64,000 nt of DNA from Amoebophrya sp. A120 (lineage: Eukaryota; Sar; Dinophyceae; Syndiniales; Amoebophryaceae): positions 550,722 to 614,721 of the forward strand of contig CAJINV010000017.1 of NCBI GenBank assembly GCA_905178155.1, read 5' to 3'. Of this stretch, positions 52,260 through 62,722 are shown piece after piece (the stretch's first letter is position 1; each line of letters starts with the position of its first letter). The notes beneath the pieces were generated by a model. That model was not told where the DNA came from. It searched no databases and saw only the letters and a program-made list of their open reading frames with translations. The translations under genes and the position numbers were made by a program.

Positions 52260-54107
52260 GACTATCAGGAGATAGAAGTCGCCCGCCGAGAGGATAAGAC
52301 AGGAAAAGATTTTTTCTTTGGGTTTTAAAAAAAACCAAAATAAAAAACAGAAGGCTTCGTTGCGTTTGCCTATGTATGTCGCATCTCAAAAAGTCTCTAG
52401 TTGATCCTCATTCCGTTCAGGTCCTCTTCTCGTCTTGCGGCCTGTTATCTCGTTTTTATTTCGTCATCTCTTCCATTCTTGTCTCATCGTTTTGTTCATC
52501 TTGTCGTCTCGGTAGCCTTGCTCTTCTCATTGGCCTTGTCTGGTCTGTGTTTCGAGCGCTCTTACTGTCTTGTTCTGGTTGCACGGTGGTGTCGTTTTCT
52601 GTTGTTCGCAGTAACTTTCGGTCTAGTTGTCGTCTGTCTTGTCTCGGTCACGTGTTCGTATGAGTGGAGTTGTGAATTATGAACGTCGTCCGCGAGTTTA
52701 AACATGCCACGGAAAACCTGAAAAGAAGTAGGTCATGGAAACGCAAAGAAAAATCTTTGATTTATTGTCACAAAGACGATACCGCTCCTCGAACGGTACA
52801 GCCGGGCGCAGCTTGCTGCGGGTTGTACGTACTACCGGGAATTTTGTCGGTAGAAGAAAATGGTCGAACTTTTTTACTCCGCAACACGCTCCCGGCGATC
52901 TTGCTGCTGCGAAGGGTGAGACTTGTTGCAGTTGTTTGGGAAGGTTCCACAGGAATTCGCAATAGCGAGCACAACAGGGCGGCAGACTGGCAGTCGCAGC
53001 CGCGCCAAATGGAAGCACTCGGAGTTGCTGGCCGGGTGTTGCCTTTTTGGTAGTTTCCGAAGGCCTTAAGAAGGAGACCAAAACAGGAAGCTTTTGGGAG
53101 TGCTCTTCATGAGCTACGGCCGATTTTTGTGTGCGGAGCCAGCAAAAAAGGCGAATCATATCGGGCTGAGCCCCGAAAAAAAGGGATGCGAATTAGCTAT
53201 TTTTGGCTATCTCTGGAGATCCGGAAGCGACCTCGTTTCCGACCCCTCGCGGAGAGCTACAGACAAACTTTCAGCTTGGCCGATAAAATCGGCCGAAAGA
53301 GCTCGGCGTAGGCCCGCGAAAAAAGGCCCTCCTCTTCGGGCGCCTGGTAGCGCGATTTTTTTGGCCTTCAGAAAACGTCCAAAATATGGCTTCATAACAT
53401 TTTGCTAGCAGGTCATCATCGGTGCCTCTGCATTCATTCAGCAGCGGCAGAGAAGCAAAAATTTGAAAATTTTCGTCTACAGACAAAATTAACGTTAATA
53501 GTGCGGCTAGTCAACCAACACCAAGTTTGAAGACGTGGTTCCCCGCGAAAGGCTATCGAACGAAAAAACTTCTTGCTACGATCTCGCGCTTTCTGCATTT
53601 AAGTTCTTCCGTTTTTTGCATTAAAGTGCGTCTATTGTCTGAGAGATTCAGAGGCATTAGGGCCTTAGAGCCCGAAGATGGGAGTTAGGCAGAGCCTTGG
53701 GACTTTAAAGGAGGTTGTCATGGGGTAGGGCATGCATTTTGATCGCCTTTGGTGCGCGAATTACGGGCCACCAAGTGTACCGCTCCTCAGTTCCTCGAGA
53801 AGGAATAGGACGGGTGTCCGGCTGCAAGAAAAAAATTTTTTTTTTCTGATGAGGCCCAGACCCAACAAAGTTTTTTCTGGTAAATAATAGAAAGCCGTAG
53901 CATTAGTATTTTTAGGTTCCATAAGGGTGCTATTAAGCGACGGGAAGAGGCGGCGAATTACCCCCTGCGGCGAAAAATGAAAGAGCGACTGCGTCCGTAC
54001 ACTACGCCACAGGTCGCATCCCTCGTCGGGGAGGAGTGGGGAAGAGGAAGCGCGGCCTGTTACTTCCCTTATAGGTCGATCAAGTGAGTTTGAAAATAAT
54101 TAGGTCG

Positions 54108-54265
54108 ATAATTGAAAGCAATTAGTATTTTTTTAAATGAAAAAATCGAAGATAGTAATTTTTTAAACGAAAAAAGACGAAGAATAATTTTTAATTGAAA
54201 CAGAGACGAAGAATAATATTTGATTGAAACAGAGACGAAGAATAATTTTTGATTGAAACAGAAAA
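54108..54265. repeat. Degenerate tandem repeat, unit about 29 bp
   Basis: The last units read AATAATTTTTAATTGAAACA-like followed by GAGACGAAG, about three good copies from 54183. Two more diverged copies lie upstream. Unit length is 28-30 bp. Confidence 0.7.
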
Positions 54266-56266
54266 TTGCTCCGCGTTCGAACAAAGAAAGAAGGGAAAAG
54301 AATACTTTTTATGAATTGCACCAAGGAAAAAAAAAGTTGAACGTGGCTTTCGTCGGTATTTGCAAAGTTATTTCCGTGTTGTGCCATGTCGTCGTATGTT
54401 TTCAGGTCGCGCTTTCGTCGAACTCCTCGGTATCTGCCGATTACTGTGTTGTACTCTGTCAACTTGTGGTGCACTTTTTTCAGACGGGTCGGTATCTACC
54501 AACTACTGTACTATACTGCGCCGTCGTATGATCTTCTTACGACTGTCGGTTTCAACAGAGCAGACTGTTGTCGTAAGGTCATGAAGAAGTGCATCGTCCT
54601 CTGAAATGGAATCCTGCACCAAGTTCAAGTCGATACTGCTTCAAGTTCGAGTCGATCCGGTATAGAAAATTGCGATCGAGCGGAAAATGGTTCTAGTTTG
54701 TCGAAAAAATTGCGATCACGGGGAAAAATCGCGGTGAAAGATTATGACTTAGTTCAATTTCATGAATTTTACCACCTGTGACTATAATTTCACCACCTTT
54801 TACTTAGTTCAATTTCATAATTGCTCTTCGACCACCTTTCACTATACTTTTGACAAATCAGGGACTACCGAAGTATATAAAATCTTTAGAGTCGAAGCTT
54901 TAGCTTGTACTCAAGGTTTACAATATTTCACATATCAACTCATCACTTCTTCTGGTTTCATCAATTCTTGTAGAATTTATAACTTTATTGAAATTATGGA
55001 GCGACTGCAAAAACCGGGTCCATTTCTTATGCAAAGATACACTTTGTCGTGATGGCAAAATTGCAGACCCCGTCTTGGGAGGAAAGAGTTTGTCATGCGG
55101 ACGAAAGAATCACCTTTTCAGTGTTTCATGAAGTAGAAACATTAAGACGACAAAGTTTTTCTTCTTGATCGCGGGTCCGCACGAAGAGCTGCACGGTGAA
55201 GCGGAGGACGGTCGTTTTCTAGAAAACCGAAGCACGTCTACAGCTGAAAGAGTCAAAACGTTTCTTATTTTGCAGTTTCCGGCGCGTCTCTGTGGTTGTA
55301 TGTTTTTGCAGAATACAACGCTACTATGTAGCTGAGTAGGCCGATGGTCGCACGCGACCTCCGAATTCAGGCGGAGCTATTTACTACCGGTCGGCTGCGC
55401 GAATGAATCGATTCTGTCGAACAAAAAATTTATTTTTGAAGGTAAACCGGACGGCCTTGCAGGAGGTCGTCATCGGGGTAGTCTTGAGGTGTAGGGGTTG
55501 CGCCTTAAAAGTGAGGTCAAATCAACGCGGCGCCGTATAATCGGTGACCGGAATAGGTCGCCTTACCGGTTCGAGATACGGGATAGACTGAAAAAGTGTA
55601 GGACGACACTTCAACCGCAGGCCAAGGTCGTTGAGGCACCTTTTTTTTGGCTTGCCGACAAACACGGCCGATCTACTTCGAGTTCTTCCACTTCTTCGAA
55701 TGAAAAACGTCGGCACCTCCGATTGAAGACTGCACTGACGTGGAGCAGATGGTCTTCGTGGAGCCACGGCGTTCAGCAAAAATTTGAATCCTTCCGGCAC
55801 TGCATTCGGTGAAGGAGGTGCATAGATAGGTGACCGCGCCGGGAGAGTGGCCCGAAGACGAATCATTAAAGAATGTTACCTATAACGCGAAAAGCGTGCA
55901 ACAAATTGCCGCTCTTCGTTGAAGGAGTTCGGCGCAGAGGCACGCCCTGGGGGTTTGCGCCTTGCTGGTAGCTTTGGCGCTAGACTTACCCGAAAAAAGG
56001 TACTTGGACATCTCTACCCGGGTTTGCTTTTGTGGTAGAAGTGATAAACGACGACCTGATGGAAACTTCTGGAAAATGAAGATTTACGAATGACGCGCAA
56101 TAGGCTGGCCAAGTTGCATTGTGTCATCTCTCAAGCGCTTTCGAGTGAGTTGCAGTGCATTTTAGACGTGCAGAAAATACACCGAATTATGAAACATTTT
56201 GGAAGTCTTAGCTGCAGACAAATTTCAACTGAATACTGGTTCATTTTGTACGGATCGAGGAGACTA

Positions 56267-56491
56267 TATGGAGTTTTGAACCGTTGTATTCTCGACTGTT
56301 TTGTGATTTGTCATGCAAAATTACCTCGACTATCCGCACACCAAGCTGCTTCGGATCGTAAATACTTAGACGGTTAAACAGGCAGAGAATTTTTGCCAAA
56401 TCTGTCATGCGTGACGTGGAAGGCTCTTTCTATCACTTGCGTCATTACAAATCATGCAACAGTCGAGAATGTAACATTTGCGAATACCATA
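56267..56491. mobile_element. TIR element J in non-coding DNA
   Basis: A 225-bp element with inverted repeats around TATTCTCGACTGTT (left) and AACAGTCGAGAATG (right), TATGG and CCATA ends, and imperfect flanks GACTA and GATGA. Excision does not restore a coding frame, so I do not treat it as an intron. Confidence 0.6.
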
Positions 56492-58462
56492 GATGAAAAA
56501 TTGGGGTCCCGTACATGAAGGTTGGGTCTGTTTCTATGTTATGTTCTGGGTTAAGGTTTTGTTTATGATATTTTTATTAATTTGTTATGCGATTTGTAGC
56601 ACAAAAAACAAAACGAAAAGAAAAACACCACCTAAAAGAGTCGAACACGGAAAACACAAAAAAAGTAAAAAAGCAACAAATCAGAGAAAACACAAAAACA
56701 ATAAAATACGAAAGGGTCAGATGGACACGCCGGACGGCTACTATTTCAATGGTGGCCAGCGACCGGCGAACTGGGCGGGAGCCTGCTACCATGGCGATAC
56801 CCACGACCACGATACGCCGCACGTCACTACTATGTCGGCTACACTTGTTACATTCTTAGTCGTCACGCTTCTTGCTATCTAGTTTTGGTATTATCGGATC
56901 GATGACTAAATTTTGCAGCCGAAAAATTTCTCGATAGATGTCTTACCTGTTGAACCAACCCCAATCTTCTGAAGCCTCGCGATCATCGGATAGTTACCGT
57001 GTTCGATTTTGATTTTTGCATGACGGGTGTGAAAATGTAACTAATGTGAATGCCATGCTGATCATTGTGCCGAAACCCCTCCAGTTATTTGTTTTTTTAG
57101 GATGGCGTACCGGGTGCGATTATGTCTACTTTTTGACAAAGCCCACCCGTGGTATCGGTGCCTCGTGGAAATATCGTTATGCAAAATAAGTAGGTCTGTG
57201 CTTCATACCTTTTGGCATTTTGTCATGCACAGTGGACCGAGGGTCGTCGCTTTTGCAGTTACTAATACCGTAATATACAGCACCGGTCGGTAGAGGTCGC
57301 TAGGTCGTTGCAGCGCGAACGAAAGGCGGAATCTAGTTTTTACGTTTATTATGTTGAATCTTTGCAGACGTGACGAATTTTAGTACCAAGCCCTGTATTT
57401 TTTCACAGACAATTTGCAAGATGATACATCGGAGGATTTTGACGGCTGGATCATCCAGCGCTTGTACGATAGAAGAAAACAGAAACACGCAGGACACGCT
57501 CAAACGGGTTGAAGGATTTTCTTGTATGTGCCGACGTCAGTCGCTATGCTCGTTTGCATGATAGATCGAATATCAAACTAAAGCGTAGCGCGCGTCCGTT
57601 CAATACTGCAATCCAGTTCGAGCGGATTTTCGTATGGCTGGTTTTTTAGGTTTATAGCAGTCGCCGCAAGGATACGCATCGGACCGTCTGTACGACTTAC
57701 TCGGGTCAGAGAGTAAAAAAAAATCGAAATATGTAGTCGCGCAAAAATGGAATGTTGGTTGCAAGACGGCGCGCATGACAGTTGCAAGCAATAGAATGGT
57801 TTCCGCTCGGGCCGTACCAAGCTTATGTGAAAAGGAAAACACTTCGATGCGACGAATTTCAGAAGATGAAGCAATGTCGAGCTTTTTGCTGAGCGTTGAC
57901 TCTTGCGATTATTTAGCAGCGACGGTTTGTGTGCATTATACTTAGGTCGATCATGTTTATTTTTTCTCTGACCGTTTCATAAAAAGGATGCGGTTCCCAG
58001 GTGAAGCACGCTTTAGCAGCGACCCGATGATCACAGCGTCTGCACGGGTCTACCTCCAAGATCTCGAACAGACGACGCTGCATTCCAAGTATGATTCTAT
58101 AGGAATGTAGTCCTTTTGATGGAATAGGATGGTCTTGCTTACGGACTGTTTTTTTGTTCTATAGAATTAGTAAATGCACACCTTAATGCAGTTTGGTAGA
58201 ATGTGCCTGCTTACAAAGAAAGTGCTCCACTCGAGGTTTATCAGCCGACTTCCAAATTTGGTTTTTTTACAGCTACGCCGGTAATTTCTCTTCTTCTGAT
58301 GAGAACGACGATGCTGACGACGATGAGGACGATGAGTAATGCAGTCGCTGCGTTGTGGCGAGGATAAGGTACGACGATAGCACGTGTAGAGGTCGATGGT
58401 CACTTTTCTTTTTTTGCGTCGATCGGTTAGTTTGAGTTTTGGAATATCCGACGCGTGATGCA

Positions 58463-58562
58463 NNNNNNNNNNNNNNNNNNNNNNNNNNNNNNNNNNNNNN
58501 NNNNNNNNNNNNNNNNNNNNNNNNNNNNNNNNNNNNNNNNNNNNNNNNNNNNNNNNNNNNNN
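58463..58562. other. 100-N scaffold gap
   Basis: Exactly 100 N, a typical placeholder of unknown true length. Contiguity between the flanks is assumed by the assembly. A single N also occurs at 62413. Confidence 0.99.
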
Positions 58563-58581
58563 AATGCAAATAGGATCCTGA

Positions 58582-61500
58582 TGGCCGTGTGCCGAGACTC
58601 TTGGGGATTACCTGGCCTATTCGGCTATAGGTTCTCCCCGAGGCGTCTCCCGCGAAATACTCACCCCAAGTCGCGCAAGCGCCTTGCAGCCGTCTGAGCG
58701 TTTTGCGGTTCCGCAAAGCTCGCATGCCTCGAGAAGCAGAAGCTCCGGTGCAGTACAGAAGCGCACCCCGCCTCGGAATTCGACACGAAAGAGGCCGGCC
58801 CCGCCTAGCTCGGAATCCGGCTCCAGATCGTCCAGCTCGAGCTCTGATAGTTCCAGCATCTCAGGCAGCTCTGCCTCGCCCCCGCTGGCGAAGTCTTCTT
58901 CTAATCGCAGCAAATCCGACATCGTGAGACACCAGCAGAAACGGCGAATAATCCCGGGCTCCAGGTTCAGGTCGAAGAATCGAGCTCCGATTCCTGGCGT
59001 GCACTCGGGACAAACCGAGGAGGAGAAGTCACTAGGCTTGTGCCCGCACCCGGAATTCTCTTTCCAAGACTACGTTAACGCCGGCTGCCCTACGACATCA
59101 GATGAAATCGCAGACTTTGTCAGCTCGCGGGCGGGTCCAGATGACCACTGGCGACCGCTGGAGGACAAAGCAATGATCGAGGGAAACTCACTTAATCTCG
59201 AGCAGTGTATCAGGTGGGGAGTACCGCCCGAAGTCATCCTCGAGTGGTTCGGCGGCTACGATTTCGACATCACCGACCCCGACTTAAAAATAACTCGGCA
59301 AGACAATTACTCAGGCGCGTACGACCACCCGCACGACTTCACCTCCGAGGTGTATCGTTTCTTTCACGACAAAAAACTACTAATCTACGACGCCGCGAGG
59401 AACGACCAGCCACATCCAGACAACCTCATGATCGCACCAGCGACGGTGCTCATTCAGAAGTGGGGCACCAAGCTTCGACTGGTTACGGATTGGTCCGCCC
59501 GCGGCACCATGCTTAATCAAGCGCTCTTCCCTCCGCCCGTCGACTACAGTGACGTTCACAAGCTGCTGTGGGACATGCAGCCGGGCGCTTGGATCACGGG
59601 CCTGGACTGGGCTGACTGTTTTGCACACTGGGCAATCAGTCCAGCGCGCCGTCGTTTCCTCGGAGTGCAGACGCCATTGACAGGAAAGTTCGGTGTGCAT
59701 CTCTTTACTCCTTTTGGCATCAAACCTGCACCAGGCAAGAATGATGCCAACATCAAGGTCAAGATTAATCTCGGGCTTCGTTCGGGCGTCAAAGCAGCCT
59801 CGTACGACTACGTCGACGACTTGCGCTGCCTGGCACTCGAGAACCAGCTTTGCCAAGTCACCGCTAATCGGGAACTGAAAAAAATGTTCTACTTCTACTC
59901 GGCTCTGGGTGCAAAGCTGCACACAAAGGCTGGCAAGTACATCGAAGCGACTCGAAGCTGCCCATGGCTCGGGCTGCTCATCGACACGCTACTGATGCGC
60001 GTTTTCATCGAGCCAGAGCGGTTGGAAACCTACATTATCGAGCTGTCGGAATTCATCGAGCAAGCGCAAAAAGCCCTCGACTCCGGCTCGGAAGCATGCA
60101 AGGCTAAAGAGCTCGCGGCGATCATCGGGAAAATGGAATCAGTCAAAATCGTGGTGCACAACGGGCCACTCCACCTCTTACAGGACGTGCTGAAGCACAG
60201 CAAAGTCTACAAAAGATGGCAAACCGACTCGAAGTTTAATCCACACGTGAAGATTCCCGCCCCCGCGATAAAGCAGTTGCGGTGGTGGCTCAGCATACTG
60301 AAATCTAATCCGTATGCCAAAATTTTCTCTAATCGCCCCGCAAATCACAACGGAGAAAAGTGCAGTTGTTTTCTTTGGCGCGTAGAAGTGCTTGACGCCG
60401 GCCCACAGTTTTTGCGGTCCTTACCCGCCGACCTTTTCGTCGTCATACATGGCGACGCATCCTCGAGGCGAAACAACTGGGGCTCAACGATCAGTGGTGT
60501 TTCCGAGAAGTTCCAAGGGGAGTACCCGGACAAATTCAAGAACAAAGACATCAATGTCAAAGAATCTTACGCACTCCTGGCCACACTGCGGGCCGCCAAC
60601 ACAAAGGGAATTCATCTTTCCGACAAACTAATCATCTACTACACGGACAACATGACAGCACGGAAGGTAGCAAACAAGGGTTCGTACAACAAGTCGCCCG
60701 AGCTCACCGAGATCTCGCTCGACGTTCGCGAGGAGGTGATCAAATATGGCAACGAACTCGTTGGCGCGAAAATCGACGGCGAAGCCAACCCGGTCGCCGA
60801 CGTGTTGTCGAGATTCGACGCCGAGCTGTCTTCTTTCTTCGACCCGTACGTCGAGCGCCGCTTCAACGCACGCTCCTGGGGTTCCATCTGCTCAAAATTC
60901 CCGGGGATGACGGTGGAGGCGTTCACCGCCGGTGCCGGCGATGAACTCACCAGGCTGCAACAACAGTACTGCGAAAAAATCCCCCCCTTCCACCATCACC
61001 TCGAGTGGTGCGACAAGAAATCATGGTGGTTCCCGCCCATCACGATAATCTTCCCGACGCTTAGGTTCGTGTCTAAGCTTGTCGCGTCACATCCCTTGGA
61101 GGCCAGGCCGCGCATCGCTATCTGCGCCCCAGTGATGGGCGACAGGTTTTCAAGGACGCTGGCCCCCCTGTTTTTAACCATGACCTTCAAGAAAGGGTCG
61201 CAATGTTTTGAAACGCACGGTGGCACCAAAATCACTGCCGAAGATACCTTTTGCGTCTACTCCACCGTCCCACTGTCATTGTGGTCGGCGCCGCGCAGTT
61301 GCATCAGCATCACACCGCAGGTGGAGCGGCTCCGGAAATCGACCAAGTGGAAAGCAGCCCTCGGACTACTTGACCAGCCCGTCTCGGGTGGCTTTGGCAC
61401 GGGATCGGAAGATTTCTTCGTGCACATCTGCCCCGTCGCCCCCGTCGAGACTCCAAAAGGCGTTGCTGCGGACATCTACGCCGCTTTCCCGCATGCATCA

Positions 61501-61884
61501 AGGTACAAAGAACCAGTCGAAAACAAACCATTCGGCGATTTCGAGATAATCGGCCGTGTAGTCAACATTTATTCGATGTTCAAGAAAGGACCTGCATCCG
61601 GGCCCGTCTGGTTCAAGGGATTCCAGTACAACGACTCATCCGAAGGTCGCAGAGCACGATTCGACACCGCGCTCGGAAAATTCGCGCAACACCTGATCCC
61701 TCTGCAGGCCAGCAAGCACGCGAATAATCTCCCCCCGGTATCTGTCGCGATACCGTTGAACATCGGAACGGGCTACAACGGTGGAAAAGTTGACGAGTAT
61801 GCACGCATTCTCGACCGTTTCGTGCGCGCAACACGCCCGCACGGAATCATCACCACTTTTTATCTGCCAGCCAAAAAGCACTGA
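58582..61884 (+). CDS. DIRS-like reverse transcriptase/RNase H polyprotein with unrecognised C-terminal domain
   Basis: The frame is open from 58582 to a TGA at 61884, about 1100 codons, with no ATG before 59174, so the N-terminus is undefined and may reach into the gap. The first 130 residues are Ser/Arg/Pro-rich. The RT shows motif A GLDWADCFAHWAI and motif C YDYVDDL. RNase H shows IHGDASS, KESYALL, YYTDNMTA and ADVLSRF, so the D-E-D-D set is complete. This RT/RNase H order and spacing recall DIRS/Ngaro elements (tyrosine-recombinase retrotransposons). The last 330 residues (from HHHLEWCDKKSWWFPP) contain no tyrosine-recombinase or methylase motif that I can see, and no integrase is found. 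The ORF is intact, arguing for recent activity. Confidence 0.75.
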   Translation, partial: WPCAETLGDYLAYSAIGSPRGVSREILTPSRASALQPSERFAVPQSSHASRSRSSGAVQKRTPPRNSTRKRPAPPSSESGSRSSSSSSDSSSISGSSASPPLAKSSSNRSKSDIVRHQQKRRIIPGSRFRSKNRAPIPGVHSGQTEEEKSLGLCPHPEFSFQDYVNAGCPTTSDEIADFVSSRAGPDDHWRPLEDKAMIEGNSLNLEQCIRWGVPPEVILEWFGGYDFDITDPDLKITRQDNYSGAYDHPHDFTSEVYRFFHDKKLLIYDAARNDQPHPDNLMIAPATVLIQKWGTKLRLVTDWSARGTMLNQALFPPPVDYSDVHKLLWDMQPGAWITGLDWADCFAHWAISPARRRFLGVQTPLTGKFGVHLFTPFGIKPAPGKNDANIKVKINLGLRSGVKAASYDYVDDLRCLALENQLCQVTANRELKKMFYFYSALGAKLHTKAGKYIEATRSCPWLGLLIDTLLMRVFIEPERLETYIIELSEFIEQAQKALDSGSEACKAKELAAIIGKMESVKIVVHNGPLHLLQDVLKHSKVYKRWQTDSKFNPHVKIPAPAIKQLRWWLSILKSNPYAKIFSNRPANHNGEKCSCFLWRVEVLDAGPQFLRSLPADLFVVIHGDASSRRNNWGSTISGVSEKFQGEYPDKFKNKDINVKESYALLATLRAANTKGIHLSDKLIIYYTDNMTARKVANKGSYNKSPELTEISLDVREEVIKYGNELVGAKIDGEANPVADVLSRFDAELSSFFDPYVERRFNARSWGSICSKFPGMTVEAFTAGAGDELTRLQQQYCEKIPPFHHHLEWCDKKSWWFPPITIIFPTLRFVSKLVASHPLEARPRIAICAPVMGDRFSRTLAPLFLTMTFKKGSQCFETHGGTKITAEDTFCVYSTVPLSLWSAPRSCISITPQVERLRKSTKWKAALGLLDQPVSGGFGTGSEDFFVHICPVAPVETPKGVAADIYAAFPHASRYKEPVENKPFGDFEIIGRVVNIYSMFKKGPASGPVWFKGFQYNDSSEGRRARFDTALGKFAQHLIPLQASKHANNLPPVSVAIPLNIGTGYNGGKVDEYARILDRFVRATRPHGIITTFYLPAKKH

Positions 61885-62028
61885 CTTGTGCTTCAATTGC
61901 CACTCTCTAACAAGCAGTAACATTGATCGCTCGAACACACGGTGTTTTTTTCAACCACTTCTGAAAAATTACTCTCGCGAACGCACAAGCAGCTATCGCT
62001 GCGGCTCAGTTTACCCTGCCTAGGTTGG

Positions 62029-62169
62029 CCTGTCTCTCGCGCCTCGACAATCCGCGAAAGCGGTGCGTTGGCTCCGAGTCTCTCGTTCTCGGTGTTCGGT
62101 TTCAGGGCGAGCTCGACGCGTCGGCTCTTGGGCAACATAAACACCACAATCTTTAAGATCGAATAAAAT
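62029..62169 (+). repeat. 141-bp direct repeat, copy 1 (possible B1 of split repeats)
   Basis: Identical to 62579-62719, exactly 550 bases apart. It begins CCTGTCTCTCGCGCCTCGAC and ends GATCGAATAAAAT. It lies 145 bases after the retroelement stop codon. Its 62139-62152 segment forms a 14-bp perfect inverted repeat with 62228-62241. Confidence 0.9.
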
Positions 62170-62292
62170 TATGGATTTGAAGCAGCGCGCAGTGGTGCGT
62201 ATGAAGTCCAATTTTAAGAAGTGAATTAGATTGTGGTGTTTCTGTTTGAGTGTTCGTTCGTGTTCGCACCGGGGTCTGGTCCACGCATCCGG

Positions 62293-62430
62293 TATATAAA
62301 TCACGTGACCACAATATTCGTATTCTAATCTATTCGCGATCGCTATTCCTATTCCTATTCTAGTCTTATTCGATTATTCCTACTCTTATTCTACTCCCGG
62401 TACTCTATTCTTNTACTCTATTCTTCTTTT
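62293..62430. promoter_or_regulatory. TATA-like motif followed by TATTC-rich run
   Basis: TATATAAA at 62293-62300 lies between the two direct repeats. It is followed by a run of TATTC/TATTCT units up to about 62430 (one N at 62413). A promoter role for the retroelement is an inference. Confidence 0.3.
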
Positions 62431-62578
62431 TTCCCGCCCTCCCGCACCTCGGCTTGGGCACCTATTCGGCGCAAGCCGCTTTTCGTTGTTTATCTTTCGT
62501 TTCTTCATGTTTCAACGCAATCTAATTCATCGATCCGTCACGTCCCCTCGCCCTGCCCGTTGGTGCTAGTGACACTCA

Positions 62579-62719
62579 CCTGTCTCTCGCGCCTCGACAA
62601 TCCGCGAAAGCGGTGCGTTGGCTCCGAGTCTCTCGTTCTCGGTGTTCGGTTTCAGGGCGAGCTCGACGCGTCGGCTCTTGGGCAACATAAACACCACAAT
62701 CTTTAAGATCGAATAAAAT
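62579..62719 (+). repeat. 141-bp direct repeat, copy 2 (possible B2)
   Basis: Identical copy of 62029-62169. It ends three bases before the first visible exon of the last gene, which implies that the retroelement terminus sits at an intron/exon edge. Confidence 0.9.
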
Positions 62720-62722
62720 GAG

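Larger units (their letters stand above)
51928..58462. other. Gene-poor, repeat-bearing region
   Basis: About 6.5 kb without a confident gene. It holds D4, element J, a degenerate tandem array at 54108-54265, a pyrimidine-rich strand bias near 52400-52660 and a perfect palindrome at 53279-53295. Two open frames (52679-53053 and 56493-56882) are listed as rejected. It ends at a scaffold gap. Confidence 0.5.

Noticed and set aside
52376-52663. 95-codon Ser/Leu/Cys-rich frame
   Set aside because: Its composition follows directly from a T- and C-rich strand bias, so it is likely non-coding.
52679-53053. 124-codon open frame
   Set aside because: No domain, a comparable open frame on the opposite strand, and no splice partners. 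Left out for lack of support.
56493-56882. 129-codon frame with hydrophobic ends and a Lys-rich middle
   Set aside because: The Lys-rich part comes from an A-rich low-complexity stretch, and no join across element J keeps an upstream frame. A real small membrane protein cannot be excluded.
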